This document shows, piece by piece, positions 33,001 through 44,985 of a stretch of DNA of 64,000 nt (within the stretch, counting starts at the first letter, position 1; each line of letters opens with the position of its first letter). The stretch is taken from positions 3,331,501 to 3,395,500 of the forward strand of contig JAHQIY010000010.1 of NCBI GenBank assembly GCA_019054805.1, written 5' to 3'. Position numbers and translations under genes: made by a program. Under the pieces are notes generated by a model. That model was not told the DNA's origin and ran no database searches. It saw only the letters and a list, made by a program, of their open reading frames with translations. The stretch is from Brachionus manjavacas (lineage: Eukaryota > Rotifera > Eurotatoria > Ploima > Brachionidae).

Positions 33001-35859
33001 GAGGATTTTCGGGATGCACTTGCCCCAAGACATTGCCGAATGCTGACCTATACAGAAGAACAAATTCAGAGCCATTAAGTCAGTGTATAAAGAAAAAAAG
33101 ACTGCGATGGACTGGGCATGAAACACGAATACCTAAAAAAGCCCTTCAATACACTTCGATACCTCAAGAATAACTTAAGATAGGACGACCAGCAGTTAAA
33201 TGGAGGTCAACAATTGTGAAAGAGCTGATCGAAATGGAAATGACATGGAGAGAAGCTAGGGTTAAGACAAAAGATCAACACGAGTGGAAATCAAAAGTTA
33301 TGACCCTATGCTCCACTATGACTGAACAAGGAAAAAAAAAAGGAAAAAAATTCTAAATATCGGCTTAAATCAAGGTTTTATTACTTTACCACAAAAAAGG
33401 AAAGCCGCAATTACATTTTTTTACCCACATTGAGTCTGAATTGTTTTAGTTAAAGAAAGAAATCGAAGCCAAAGTATGTCTTGTTAGATGATAGAATCAA
33501 ATCAACTTTAAAAAATTATGGTAATGTTGTGGTTTCATACACAACTTCACAAAAGTGTAACTTTCACTAGTCCATCACGCAAGTGAAGGTCTAGTCATTT
33601 GACTTGACCTCTAAATTTAACCGCACAACCTAACCCAAAAATTTTTTTGAATATTAAAAACGTTTTCTTGAAATATTTGTTTGCTATCTTAAATAATTTC
33701 TCTGGGCCGCCTAGTTGACTGACTGTAACGGCAACAAAAACATTGAGACGTCTAATTAACTCGGTGGAACGGCAAATATTCTATGGTAACGGCAATTTTT
33801 GTGTATGGAACGGCAACTAAGACATTTGGCCGCCTTATTCACCAGACGGAACGCCAATTATTTCATTGGAGCGACTATTTTTATTTATAGACAGTCATAT
33901 TTAAATTTATTTTTGAATTTGGCGATGAATTTTAAAATTTCCCGCCAATTTTTTTAATGGAAAGTCTAATTATTTAACGGGCCGCCTTTTTGAGCCGACG
34001 GAACGGCAAATATTTAATGGGAACGGCAATTGTTTTGAAAAGGAACGGCAACTAAAACTATGGGTCGCCTTATTAACTCAGCGGAATGTCAAGTAAAAAG
34101 ACATGCCTTTAAAAAAAAAAACTGAAAAATAAAATTTGTCAATTGACTTGACTTCCCAAGATTTTCAAAGTCAAGTCAAAAATGACTTTTTTTTTACTTT
34201 TGCCCAAGTCTGCTTAAACCTCAACAGTAAGAATACTATTGATGAAATTTAACTAAATTTAAGCTTATTGATGAAATATTAAAATCATATCAAAACCATT
34301 TAAAGTAAATGTTAATGGTCATATAAATGATAAATACCATATTACTGCAGGTGTCCCTCAAGGCCCATTCTAGTCTTTAACATACATTTTTATATCTTGG
34401 ACGGATGAAAGTTGAATATGGAAATTTTTTGAAAGTAAAGATCAGATAAAAAAAACATTTTTCTATTTTTCTTCTATTTTTAACCGCTTATTAGATAAAA
34501 TTTAGAGAAATCTTTTAAAATGAAAATTAACAACTTTAAGCTCATTTTGAAAAAAAATTATACTCCTTGTCTCCAGTTTTATATGAGCTTGAGCAATTTA
34601 TTTTTGATTTTTCAAATTTTTTTGCTTATCAATCCTGACCAATTTCTATTGAAAATTTTCCAATTAAAAAATCTACCTTTAGAAACAAGATTCTCAACGC
34701 ATTCAATTAAACAAGCGTCCAATCTATCCTTGCCACATTTCCATTCATCCAAATCTTTGACAAATTGTTCAATGCTCGAAAAAAGTCTTTTCTCTTCCAA
34801 ATAATCTTTGTGATATGAATGCGCATTTCGTAATTGAAAAGCATTTGGTCTAATAAATCCAATTCTGCCATCTATCTCCTGCATTAGACGAATAGCTATG
34901 TAACCTCTGAGAATGTCGCACTCTCTGAATGTCACATTCAAAGGAAATACCAAGCTCCAAAATGCGTCATAGTGAAAAAATGTGTTCTGAGAATTGATGG
35001 GCGCATATTGATTGCGATTGAGGACTAATGCTGGTGCGTTTTGATCAAATTTTATGTCCAAATTTTTCTGGTAATATTTTCTAGTGAGTCGATAAATTGC
35101 ATCGACATCGGGATCGCCGTTGACCAGACCTTGCTGAATCAATGGAACTGGGTCTGAATAAACCTTGTATTTGATGCATTCGTAAACTTGCCTAAAATCC
35201 TGGTTACTAATTCGTTCTAGTGGATAGCCTCTGGGCCAGACTGTAGGTTGGCCAAAAAATGAGTACGGATTCGTAAACAAAGCCGACTCACGGGACTGTT
35301 CGCAGTCAATTTCTAATCCGTTGAGGGCTTTGTAGCGGAAGTTGAAAAGACCATCTTCGGGTGCATTGTCGTCATCAGTTTCATAAATGTATTTGGCGCC
35401 CAAGTCAATTGCATACAAATATCCGACCATTTTTCTCAAATATGATTTGAATGGTATTTTTGACACAATTTTATATTTTTGGGCCAACACTTTGCTTTGG
35501 TAATCCGTGTCCAGATAGATCAAGTGTTTATATTGATAATTGCTTGGTGTTTTGCTGTCTCCGACCACTATTAGGCACCAGTCTACAAGAGCGTCGTTTA
35601 TGTACTTAACATGCTCTGTCGGGTCATTGATGCTGGTCAAAATGACAAATTTTTCACAATTTCTAAACTGATTTTTTTCTGAATAATTGGTGATTTCTTT
35701 TCCAAGATTAGTTAGCAAATCAATTAAATCTACATCGTTTGTGAGGGTGCTCTTTGGAGAATTGATTATTTTATTTGAAAAAAGATACACTATCACTGTT
35801 ATCAAAGTAAATAGCACTCCAATGCTCCAAAAGTACTGCAAATTATTTTTTGCTATCAT
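28048..35859 (-). CDS. STELLO-like (DUF288) glycosyltransferase-type membrane protein, two exons and a 4.6-kb intron
   Basis: I join two open frames as one gene. Exon 1 (35859-34677) ends at AAAG followed by GTAGAT. Exon 2 (30035-28048) follows TTATTAAG. The phases agree (1 nt + 2 nt), and the joined protein reads smoothly across the junction: exon 1 ends in ...ECVENLVSK and exon 2 begins with VEVDFYAQWIEDLNALEY, which is what follows the DUF288 domain in STELLO-type proteins. Exon 2 has no ATG of its own after an in-frame stop, which also argues for an upstream exon. The product would have 1,056 residues: a type II membrane anchor, a DUF288 domain and a large C-terminal domain, probably facing the Golgi lumen. 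In plants STELLO proteins act in Golgi assembly of cellulose synthase; the animal function is not known to me. Unspliced transcript would end 22 residues into the intron. Confidence 0.75.
30892..30939 (+). repeat. LINE 3'-end motif, copy 1
   Basis: AATCTGAAGAAGCTTTAGC, then TCGGTACAGA, then a tail of AAATA units. The same layout occurs at 38160, at 49365-49420 (minus) and at 59872. It is preceded by a T-rich stretch, as in the other copies. Confidence 0.7.
31280..31733 (+). pseudogene. RTE-like LINE fragment (linker and first RT blocks)
   Basis: With one frame change near 31505 it reads IKSAIKALKKRKASIIDGVT, AEVFKSL, then ILQDLFSKTWRQEILLNDW and LPKKGNKMICENWRGITLLP, followed by IASKAFFSIILERIR. 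This is the start of the RT of an RTE-like element (the family whose proteins are often named craniofacial development protein 2-like in databases). It breaks off at 31725. Confidence 0.75.
31819..31913. mobile_element. 95-bp foldback / MITE between two LINE pieces
   Basis: The left end TAGGCCGCTAAAAAACTAGC and TGGAACGGCAA is mirrored at the right by TTGCCGTTCCA and GCTATTATAGCGGCCTA, giving inverted repeats of about 31 bp with few mismatches. I do not find a clear target duplication. Ends GGCCGCC and ACGGCAA also occur in the block at 33697-34095. Confidence 0.6.
32015..32495 (+). pseudogene. RTE-like LINE fragment, endonuclease joined directly to RT
   Basis: It begins with part of the endonuclease (HGVGIMLSKQAKDAMMEWKS, ISQRLIRSRLKRTP, then a frame slip). 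At about 32220 it passes straight into LPKKGNKMISENCRGITLLP of the RT, followed by EKAGFRRSRGCMGQIFALRT. The part between endonuclease and RT is missing. The RT piece repeats about 120 bp of 31606-31725 almost exactly, so the two fragments are copies of one family or a rearranged single copy. Confidence 0.75.
32905..33345 (+). pseudogene. RTE-like LINE 3' end with A-rich tail
   Basis: With several stops it reads GSLRRIFGMHLPQDIAEC, IKKRRLRWTGHETR, GRPAVNWRSTIVKELIEMEM and TWREARVKTKDQHEWKSKV, the typical C-terminal tail of this LINE type. It ends in GAACAAGG and an A-run at 33330-33345. Together with 31280-32495 it forms a scrambled insertion in the intron of the STELLO-like gene. Confidence 0.75.
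33697..34095. repeat. block of dispersed GGAACGGCAA motifs
   Basis: GGAACGGCAA or a near relative (TAACGGCAA, GGAACGCCAA, GGGAACGGCAA) occurs at least eight times at irregular distances. It is mixed with GGCCGCCT (33706, 33809, 33981) and GTCGCCTTATTAACTC. The sequence is GC-richer than the surroundings. It looks like a degenerate subterminal repeat region of a DNA transposon, in the style of the hAT element at the left of the window. Confidence 0.55.
34298..34400 (+). pseudogene. short LINE RT fragment
   Basis: VNGHINDKYHITAGVPQGPF can be read, which is the RT block containing GVPQG, then a stop. Both sides are noncoding. Confidence 0.6.
34677..35859 (-). CDS. exon 1 of the STELLO-like gene: membrane anchor and DUF288 domain
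   Basis: I chose the ATG at 35859; four codons upstream is only a TTG and then a stop. Residues about 10-27 (FWSIGVLFTLITVIVYLF) form the single membrane segment of a type II protein. The DUF288 signature follows in order: VVGDSKTP (about 99-106), FKSYLRKMVGYLYAID, YIYETDDDNAP (about 158-167, a DxD-like metal/sugar site), NPYSFFGQPTVWPRGYPL, QQGLVNGDPDVDAIYRLT (about 242-259) and INSQNTFFHYDAFWSLVFP. These are the strongest family marks in the window. If translation ran past the donor at 34676 it would end at 34612. Confidence 0.88.
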
Positions 35860-35889
35860 TTTCAAAAACAAAGCTATTTTTCTATCTGA

Positions 35890-38155
35890 AATTTAGAAAA
35901 AATATTTTTTAATTTATTTTGAAAATTTATTCCGAAAAGAGGCTCCTAATGCATCATTTTTTTTAAATTATTTTTGCAATTGTCTTTCAAATTTACAAAC
36001 TACTTGTAAGTTTAATTTTAAGTTGAACTTAAAATTGAGCCAAAGATGTAATGAAAACACATAATATCAAATGTATTTAAAAAAAAAAATATTTACCAGA
36101 TAAAAAATTTAACACCTAGATAAAATTATTAACTTCATAGAAAAAAAAAAATGCTAGATAATTTTATTAATTAAGCTGCTTTTAACAATAATCATAATGA
36201 TGCTGATCATGTTCATGAGTCGCGCAATAAAACAAGAAAAATATAAGTACTCATTTTTTTTATGTAGTTTTTTTTATTTTCTTGTCTATCAAATAATTTT
36301 TTTATCAAGTAAAAAATATTTTTATAGAGTGTTTTGTCTTTTTATCAATTAGTTAATAAAAAAATCTAATTGATTTCCTTTTTATCTTTTTATATAATAT
36401 CTAGTAAATTTCATCTTTTTATCTATAGCAATTAATCCTATGCGAGATTCAAGATTTCTAAGCTGCTTTTTTCGATATATTTTTTTTAATTAAATAGAGC
36501 AAATCATGTATTTTATGTTATAATTCAAAGGATATTGTTTTTAAAATAAAAAAAAAAATAAAAAAAAGGAAAAATAAACTTAAAATAGATTTTTTGATAT
36601 TTTAACTCGTTTTTGGCTTTTTATTAATAAGAATTTAAAAAACTAAACCTAATATCCAAGGTTTGAAAAAAGAAGTTAAATAGAATCATCGAATTATTTT
36701 TATTTAAAGACTAAAATAACACTAAAATTAGTTTTACCAAAAAAAAACGATTGAAAATTGATTCTAAAAACCAGTTTTATTTGGAAACTGGTTTCAAAAC
36801 CGGCTTTAAAATTGGAACCGGTCTTCTAGCCCTAACTCTGAATCTTTCTGGTTAGTAAAATAGCGTTTTTGAATATTGTATCTCATGGATATTCTGAAAT
36901 GGCTAATTTTCTGAAATTTTTTATTTATTAATTGAATTAACCTTCTTTTTAGGAGAAGTAAATTTAAAAGTTCCAAAAAAAAACAAAATAAAGATAAAAA
37001 ATTAATTTTTAAGTGAGATTAGAAAAAATATTCTAATTTATTCACTAATTTGAACATTTCAATCAAATCTCCTCTAATTCTTCTCAAATTAAAAGAGTTT
37101 AAAAAAAAAGTGAAAACTGATCAAGTCTAAAATTAAATCCAACAAAAAATTTAATCTTTTAGAATAATTAAAGTTTTAAGACTTTTTTTCTTAGAGTAAA
37201 ACCATTCTCAATTTCAAATATGCAAGTCAAATATTTAAAGTAAATAAAGAAAGAAACTTAAGTGAACTTAACATGACATGCATGAGGTATCAGAAAATTT
37301 ATAAAATAAAATTAATCCACAAGAAAAATATATGTATCCTAATTCTCTATTGAAATCTAATATAACCGTGATGATTAATCTTTTTAAAAAAAATGGAATC
37401 GTAATCATAAAACCCCAGACTGGCCTGAAGTTTTCACGTGAGTTAAAAAAGATATTCAATGAAAATTTTTTTTATTGTATTGAAAAAATTGAACAAAAAA
37501 ATGAATAGGAAAATAAAAAAAGTTGAATACAATCAAATTTTCGTTTTTTGTTTACCTTGATAAACCTTAATTCATCTTATAATGAATGTGTGAAATTTTT
37601 TTTTCATACATATCTTGCTATATTCTTCTAAATTAACACTATTTTCACGGAAGCGCTGAGAACATAAAGGCTTAAAAAAATTATCACCGTTTATAAATAT
37701 TGAACAACGAAAAAACTATTATCGATATAAAAAATGTCTGAGTATACAATCCCTATATTTTTGACCGATGTTAAAAAAATCACCCAAAAGCTAAGCGTTG
37801 ACCAAGCAAACAAAGACAAATATCATACGAGGTAAATTTCTAAACATTTTATGGATATCAACATGTCATCTTCGTAAAAACGCTAACTGTATGGTCATTT
37901 TTACTAAGCTTTATGTTTTATTCACTTTTTAATCAATAAATAATTCAATACAATTCAATTCATTTTTTATTGAATATAAAAAAATTGAATATTTTTCTAA
38001 CTAATTCACTCAATTAATTAATTCACGTGAAAACTTTACGCCAGTAAACCCTAGAAAATCTTTATAAATCTTAAAGAATATAGGCCGACTTTGAAGGTAT
38101 ATTAAATAGCCGACTCTATTGTGTAATTCAAATATTTTAATTTTATTGAATTTTT
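35890..38155. other. AT-rich region upstream of the STELLO-like gene
   Basis: The first few hundred bases should contain the gene's promoter, but I see no clear TATA or other element. 36768-36830 carries CTGGTTTCAAAACCGGCTTT and GGAACCGG, similar in style to 32815-32880, perhaps remains of one repeat family. 38040-38075 reads TLENLYKS in one frame, a possible LINE scrap. Confidence 0.35.
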
Positions 38156-38159
38156 TTTT

Positions 38160-38210
38160 AATCTGAAGGAACTAAAGCTCGGCACAGATAAACAAAAATA
38201 TAAAAAATAA
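38160..38210 (+). repeat. LINE 3'-end motif, copy 2
   Basis: AATCTGAAGGAACTAAAGC, TCGGCACAGATAAAC and an AAATA-type tail follow a T-rich run, as in the copy at 30892. Confidence 0.65.
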
Positions 38211-39890
38211 GTCAATAATGAGCAAAATTGAATAAAAGGATGAGTTTTTTTATATAAATAATAAATTTACAGAATTTCATAAAATAAAGGAAAGTTCAGT
38301 GATCAAAGTTTATCTTCTATTCGAAAATTTTTACTCTAAAAAAGTGACTCTAATAAAAAAAATTTATCCATTTTTATTCTTCTATTAACAATAAAAAATA
38401 CATATTTTACATGACAAATGACTGGCGAATTTTCTATTAAAAACGAGACACTTTTTTTCAGGAAAAACATTCAATGAAATTTTTGAATCGAAGTTTTTTC
38501 TAAAAATCTTCTCAAATATCATGTAACATGACTTTTCAATAGATAATTTTGACACGAAGTTTCTTCTATTTGTAGTAACTTATATTTGATGAAATACGGT
38601 AGAAATTTTACTTTGTCATCTAAGTCATATTAAGTTCACTTAATTTTTTTTTTATATAATTTTTGTTAATAAAAACTACTCTTCTACATTTAATTTATAA
38701 ATTAATAACTTGATCTTTTTTGTTAAATATCTGATGGCCTAAACAATCAAATTGAGAAGAAATTGACCAGCAAATGAAATTTAAGGAGATGGGTCAAGAG
38801 TAACAAAAAAAAAATATTTCTTGATAAAAGCTGTTTTTAAATTTAAATATTCATAATTGATGGGTCTTTTTTAAAAGCCACGACTACCTTGGCAAAAGTA
38901 TTCTAAATTGTTTTTTCCAAGTTTTTCTAAGGCACTAACAGTTGATAAAGAGCCTAATAGATTCGAATCTATAAATTTTAAAATACAGAAATTGATCTTT
39001 GGTGGTAAAATTCTTTATTTTTTAGTTGGCTTAAATGCAAGAAAAAGTAGTGTCAATTATCAAATTTAATGAATAATTCACTTATTAATGATATTAAATA
39101 CAATCTATAGAATATTTAAAAATTTTAAATGAAAAATCTTTGACATAGATTTTTGGTCAAAATTTGAATCCCAAATATTTTAAAAATAAATTCAAAGTCT
39201 TAGATAGATATTAATAACTTTTTAACTATTTTTTAGGAATATATGACAATTTTATTAACTAAAATTACTGTTTAACAATTTTAAACAAAATTTTTTAAAA
39301 GTAAAAAAAATCAAAAAAATGAATTGATTTTTATATTTAGAGAATAGATCGAATATTGATAGAATTAGTACTGAATGTCAAGCTCTTTTACTTTTTTCTG
39401 ACATAATAAAACTTTTTTTGATTTCTAAAAAAAATCAAAATTATCAATTTATTTTTATTTTTAAAAATTTTTGATCCAAACTTCTTCGCGGCTTATAAAA
39501 TATCGATAATTTTTTAATTAAATTTTTGGAGTTTTTTGTCACCATGTTTACCAATTATTTTAAAAAAATGTGGTCGTGGTGAGACTTGTACTGTGTTCAA
39601 AGAACTAAAGTTCTTAACTTTAAACCACTGCACCAAACTGTTTCTTTTAAGCTTTACAAACAATAATGAAATGAATATTTATTTTAAAAATTTCAAGAAA
39701 ATGTGTTCCTTTTAATTTAGACAAAAAATAAAAAAGTGTGTTAACGATATTTCGATTTTTTAAAAAGATAATCTAAAAAATTATCAAAACATTAAATTTC
39801 ATTAATAGAGACATTTTGAATTGAATCGTGTTTGGTTGATTATTAAAAAAAGAATGTTGTAATTCAAAGCTAAATTTAATTAAAATATTT
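38211..39890. other. AT-rich intergenic region
   Basis: No gene or structured repeat recognised. Confidence 0.4.
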
Positions 39891-39896
39891 TAAAAT

Positions 39897-40090
39897 AAAA
39901 AATGGGGTCTTAATTATAAAACTCTAGGGAATCTTTATAAATCTTTAAAATGTTCTTTTTTTAGAAAGTTCAATATATCAGCATTACAGGTGATTCAAAA
40001 CTCAGCAATTCCCTCTATTTTAAAGCTAAAAGTTTTCTCGAATTTAAATTTAGGTGAACACTCGGAACTTTGTGTAACCTAACGCTAATT
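39897..40090 (+). pseudogene. LINE RT C-terminal scrap
   Basis: Two frames give KKWGLNYKTLGNLYKSLK and LQVIQNSAIPSILKLK, which align in order with KKWALPQNRLRNLSKS and LQAIQNTAVRSILKLK of the LINE at 61932-62560. It is a short remnant of that family. Confidence 0.6.
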
Positions 40091-41605
40091 TTGACTTTTT
40101 TTATTTAAGATTTTTTAAAAATGTAAAACAGAAAAATAAATCTTGCCATTCATTATAAACCAGTGAAACTTTTTTAATTTGATATTTCCCAGATTTGTTT
40201 TTAAGTCACAGTTTTAAGTCTAAGTTACTAAAAATTAAGTCAAAGTTATGACTTGCACAAAAATTTTTATCAATACCTGCTTCATCTGGAGCAGTTGAAA
40301 GAATTATTTTCTAAATCAGGTTACATTTAACGACCAGGAATTTGGAAGTAACTACTTTATTGGTATCAAATGTGGATTTATTAAGTCATTGACTTGACTT
40401 GACTTAAGACTTGTGTCTTAAAATCAAGTCTGATATTTACACAATGAAATATTGAATTTAATCTTTAGGAAAAGTTTAAGAAAAAATGTCCACTAATTAA
40501 TTTAAATTTTATTTAATTAAAATTAATTAATAAATTAATTATTATTTAATTAATATTTTATTTAAAATTGTGAAAAAAAAGAAAGTTTAAAATAAAGTAA
40601 CTCAATTTTATTAAAAAAAGACACAGAAAAAAATCTTTGATTAGATCCTTAAAATAAAAAGATCATCAAATCTTCTGGAACAGAATTCTAAGAATTATAA
40701 ATTTTTTTCCACTTTAAAACGAGTTTTGACAATCCAAAACATTTGAATATAGAAAAAATTTATGACACTATTCTTAAATCAATATTGAATCATTCTTTGA
40801 TTGCAGAACAAAAAATCAACTTTTAAAATAATAAAAAAAGCAAATACTTTTGTTACTCTTATCTTCACAAAAAGGTATTCTTATATTGGGTAATACTTGT
40901 TATATAACTGGTAAGCTGATTAACTTAACCATGAGTGTTTGAGTTAACAAGAAGCTTCAATACGTCTTAAGGGAAGACGGGCTCTAGGCTAATATTAATA
41001 ATAATTTTTGGACTATGTATTCATGTATTCATAATTAAATGTGATCATAGTTATTGTGTCCAGGATCAAAGATTAGATAAACATCAGAAAAGTGAATAAC
41101 CAAAGTCTCAGATTTATTATTTAATTTTTTTATAAACAAAATCTTGAAGAGTTAAAAATCTCATAATTCGTTCTAAATTTTGTTACAATTTTTTCTTCAT
41201 TTAAATGTCCTTGTTGACTACTGAAGCCGCTCTAAACTGTCCTGGAGTCTAACAAAATAAAAAAAAACAACTAATTTTCTCAAACAGCAACTTTTTATAC
41301 TTGTCGGTAAAAAAATTTGACTTAAAATGTTGTTTCGAGAAATTTTTTAATTTCATTTTTCTGATGAAATTTTGTAACGTAATTGTTTGATCAAAATTAT
41401 TTGCCTAATGGGCATATTGAATTTTGATGAAATTTTTTCCAAAAAAATTTATTTATCAAAATAAAAAAATTTTTTAACTTTTATTTTTAAATAGAAAATA
41501 AAAATAAAAACTCACAATAAGAGCTTAAAACTAAACTGTCCCTTGAAGTAACAGGTAAAATTATTTAACTTTTAAAAACAACTATATCCTAATTTTGAAA
41601 GACCT
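40091..41605. other. AT-rich intergenic region
   Basis: 40505-40570 is a dense cluster of TTAATTAA-type palindromes. Otherwise nothing recognised. Confidence 0.4.
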
Positions 41606-41706
41606 TATTAGGAATTTGTATCATCTTTTTGGAATAATTTGTCTAACAAAGATTTAAGGAAAATAGAAAGGGCTCAAAGAAGAGTCACTATGGTGCTTGA
41701 ATAGCA
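41606..41706 (+). pseudogene. LINE RT C-terminal scrap
   Basis: The frame reads EFVSSFWNNLSNKDLRKIER and AQRRVTMVLE, the usual post-RT segment of CR1-like elements (position of EYGVSVW...KVQRRATKMI in the copy at 44130). Confidence 0.6.
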
Positions 41707-44125
41707 TGAACAATTATTAAACTGATTTAGAGCAAAAGTAAAAAAGAAGCGAATTGATTCAATTATTTAAGATCATTAAATAATTACAGGTATCATTGCA
41801 GAATTTTTAAAAATTTTAAAAAAATTTTAAATATTTTGAAATTCAGCATCTCTATGAGGATTCTAATAAAATTTTTTAAAAGTATTTACATTTTGAATAT
41901 AACAGTTGAATTGATAATTTTTTTCTAAATAAATTTAAACCTCATCATTGCCTCAAAATTTTTGATTTTTTTACTATTGAAAAAAAATTTTGAATTTAAG
42001 GAGAACCCTCGGTAATTAAATAAGATAAATTTAATTTTGGGAGTTTAAATCTAAAAATTAAATAAATTTCTAAAAGATTATCAAGTAAAAAAAAATGCTA
42101 GCAAAATTTGAACAGCTTGAACATCATACTCAAATTAAAGTTTTATCCACAAACTAAAAGATTTAATAAAACCCAGTTCAGAAAAACAGGGAAAATGAAA
42201 AATAATTTAAAAAGTTGTACAATTTTTAGCATTTTTTCTGACTTTTTTTAATTAACCAAATACAAAATTTATGATCAAATTTAATTTTGAAATGCGATGA
42301 AAAAATTTACTTTGCTAATACGCATAATATCTTAAAAAAATATAAAGAAGATTTTGGAACGTTTTTTAATTTTAAATTATAATTCAGTCAAATATTGACA
42401 CATGTTTCTAAAAAAATATATTAATTATTCTAACAAGATTTTAATAATCAAAAACTAACAAGAATAGACTGTTAAAACTTTTTTATTATCCATGCTAAAA
42501 CAAATATTAATGATAGGTCCAGTATTATAGTAGTTTTATTTTCACGATAACTAAGCATAGTAATCAGTGAAAATTTTTTGTGATTAATTATAATTTAATT
42601 TCAATAATAAACCATTAAGTAATGTGACAGAGCAGAAAATATTGATTTTGCGGAAAATACTAAATTTCTAAAATTATTTTTTTCTATACTAAAAAAATCT
42701 AATTTTATACACAATGATGGTTCAAATAATTATTTAATAGGAAATACTTCATAAAATTTATTTTGTTTTAAATTTAATTTAAATTAAACTCGAACAACAA
42801 ACGCGGTAAAACATTCTAAATTCAAACACGAATTTTGTTAAGTAAATATTGAATAAAATTCAAAATTGATTAACTATTGAATTAACAGTTAATTTATTAA
42901 GTGATTAGGCGGGCTTCTGACTTAAATCCTATAATTGAAAAAAAAAGGAAAAATCATAAAACCTATTTTATGACGACTGGTCAAATTTTTGAGATCATTA
43001 CGTAGTGTCACTAAAAAAATTTTAAATTACTATCATTTATAAAAAATTACAAATTCAGTTTGGCTTAAATGTCACAATTTTTTCTTTTACCAAAAATTTT
43101 GAATTAATGTACACAAATTTAAAGAATGAAAATCTATAAAATAAAACAGCTCTTTTATTAAAAATTGAAGTTTTTTTTTAAAAACTCAAAAATTTTTAAT
43201 GAACAAAAAAAGTAGCTTTGAAATTTTTCTTAAATTTAATCTAATTATAAGTGTAATAACTGCTTTATCTCATTTATTGTTCTAGTTAGATAATTTAAGA
43301 AAAATGGAACAATTTTTGTAATTTTAATAATAATTCAAAACAAGTATTCAAAGCGAACTGATTCAAGAAATTTCATTTGAAATTATAAATGGAATCATTC
43401 TTGGTTAAAAAATAAATTTATTTTGACAAAAATTCATAATTTTTTGGAACAAAAACAAAAACAAAAATTTTAAAATGAAATAAGTTTTTTCCTTTTAGTC
43501 AAAAAGATTATTCTGCAAAATGAATCAGCTTTGCAAGCACGTATCTAAATTTAATTTTCATTGTTATTGAATTGAAGTGTCGTCACGTGACTAACACACT
43601 GTAAGTGCATGAAGACAAATGCTTGACATTTTACATTAAGGTGCCGATCCTAAATTATGTAATTGCAACAAGTAACATTTTGCGTATGGCACAGTCTTAT
43701 TTGTTATATTTAGAGAATTTCATTAAGAAAAGATAGGGAAGTACGGCATTATAATTGCGAGTAACGAGGCGTTAACTTTCAACTTTAATGTTATGTTTTA
43801 TTTGCATGTTTATTTCAATTTATTAGTTTCGAAAAAGTAAAAAATAACATGTAATTTATCAATTAATGTGTATACTCTATTGACTATTTACGTCCAGAAT
43901 TTTTTTAATAACTATTCAGTATTTGTTTTTTATTCACCTGTGTCTATGCTTAATATGCTCGTCACGCACCGCTCGTTCCTCGCAAACAAATTTATTATTT
44001 TTCTTTAGAAATTGTATCCCTCTCTCTTTCTCTTTCACTAATTTCATCTTATTTAACCTCAATATAAATATTATCTTTTATTAAATAAAACTTAAATATT
44101 TTTCATGATATAGATTCCGTTTCAA
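41707..44125. other. AT-rich intergenic region, nothing recognised
   Basis: Long A/T-rich DNA with no convincing frame. 43570-43780 is somewhat GC-richer but without recognisable coding sequence. Confidence 0.4.
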
Positions 44126-44129
44126 GCTT

Positions 44130-44985
44130 GGCGATTAGGTGGGATTTTGACTTAAACTTAAGTAAATGTAAAGTTATGCACATGGAAATAAAAATCATCA
44201 GTTTGACTACACAATTTTTAATGATCACGGAACAGAGTCATTAGAGAAAACTAAATTAGAGAAGGATTTGGGTGTGTTTTTCAAAAAATCTAAAATGGGG
44301 TGCTCATGTTAGCTACTACTATTACTCTTCCGGCAGAGCGAACAGAGTTTTGAGAATTTTTAAATTTTAAATTTTAAATTTTAAATTTTTGGATAGCAAT
44401 GTATTTAAGTTACTTTATACATCATTGGTTAGACCTTTTATAGAATATGGAGTTAGTGTTTGGAAAAAGATAAAAAGGAACTTGAAAAAGTACAGCGAAG
44501 AGCAACTAAGATGATTCTAAATTTTAGAAACCTTGAGTATGAGAAAAGATTGCCTAGAATTAAACAAACATTACTGAATACTAGAAGAATAAAAGACGAT
44601 TTATTATTGATTACAAATTTTTAAAATAATCAATAATCTTGAATCTATCAGGTCGGAAAGTGGAATTAGATATGCTGAAAGAAATGGTTACAAGCTAAGA
44701 GGCCATACAAAGATGCTTAAAGGACAACTTATCAAAAATTGGCCATCACGCTTCAACTTCATCACTATAATAGGGTTGTAAATTACTGGAACCAATTACC
44801 AAATGGATTCGTTTAAGCAGTTTCCCTGAATTCATTCAAAGCAAAACTTGACTTGTGGCTATTGGAACAGAGAATGGTGTGAAGGCAAAGAACTGCCACA
44901 GCCAAACGGCTTTACTCGTCATTCTAGTCGCAGTTATTTTTACTACGACTACTACTACTAGTTATTAAATGACCATTGCGTACTA
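44130..44985 (+). pseudogene. CR1-like LINE 3' part
   Basis: With many lesions it reads FDLNLSKCKVMHMG, KTKLEKDLGVFFKKSK, DSNVFKLLYTSLVRPFIEYG, LEKVQRRATKMILNFRNLEY, EKRLPRIKQTLLNTRRIKDD, VNYWNQLPNGFV and SLNSFKAKLDLWLLEQ, the post-RT end of a CR1-like element. A (TTTTAAA)n run at 44355-44393 interrupts it. It ends near TACTACGACTACTACTACTAG. The same region, differently worded, closes the element at 19076. Confidence 0.8.

Larger units (their letters stand above)
30036..34676 (-). other. 4.6-kb intron of the STELLO-like gene, filled with retroelement debris
   Basis: The donor is G|GTAGATTTTT (34676) and the acceptor TTTTATTAAG (ending 30036). Every other intron I could place here is 51-57 bp, so this one has grown about eighty-fold. 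Its contents are listed separately: LINE 3' end (30892), RTE-like fragments on the plus strand (31280-33345), a small foldback (31819), a GGAACGGCAA-rich block (33697-34095) and an RT scrap (34298). Confidence 0.7.
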
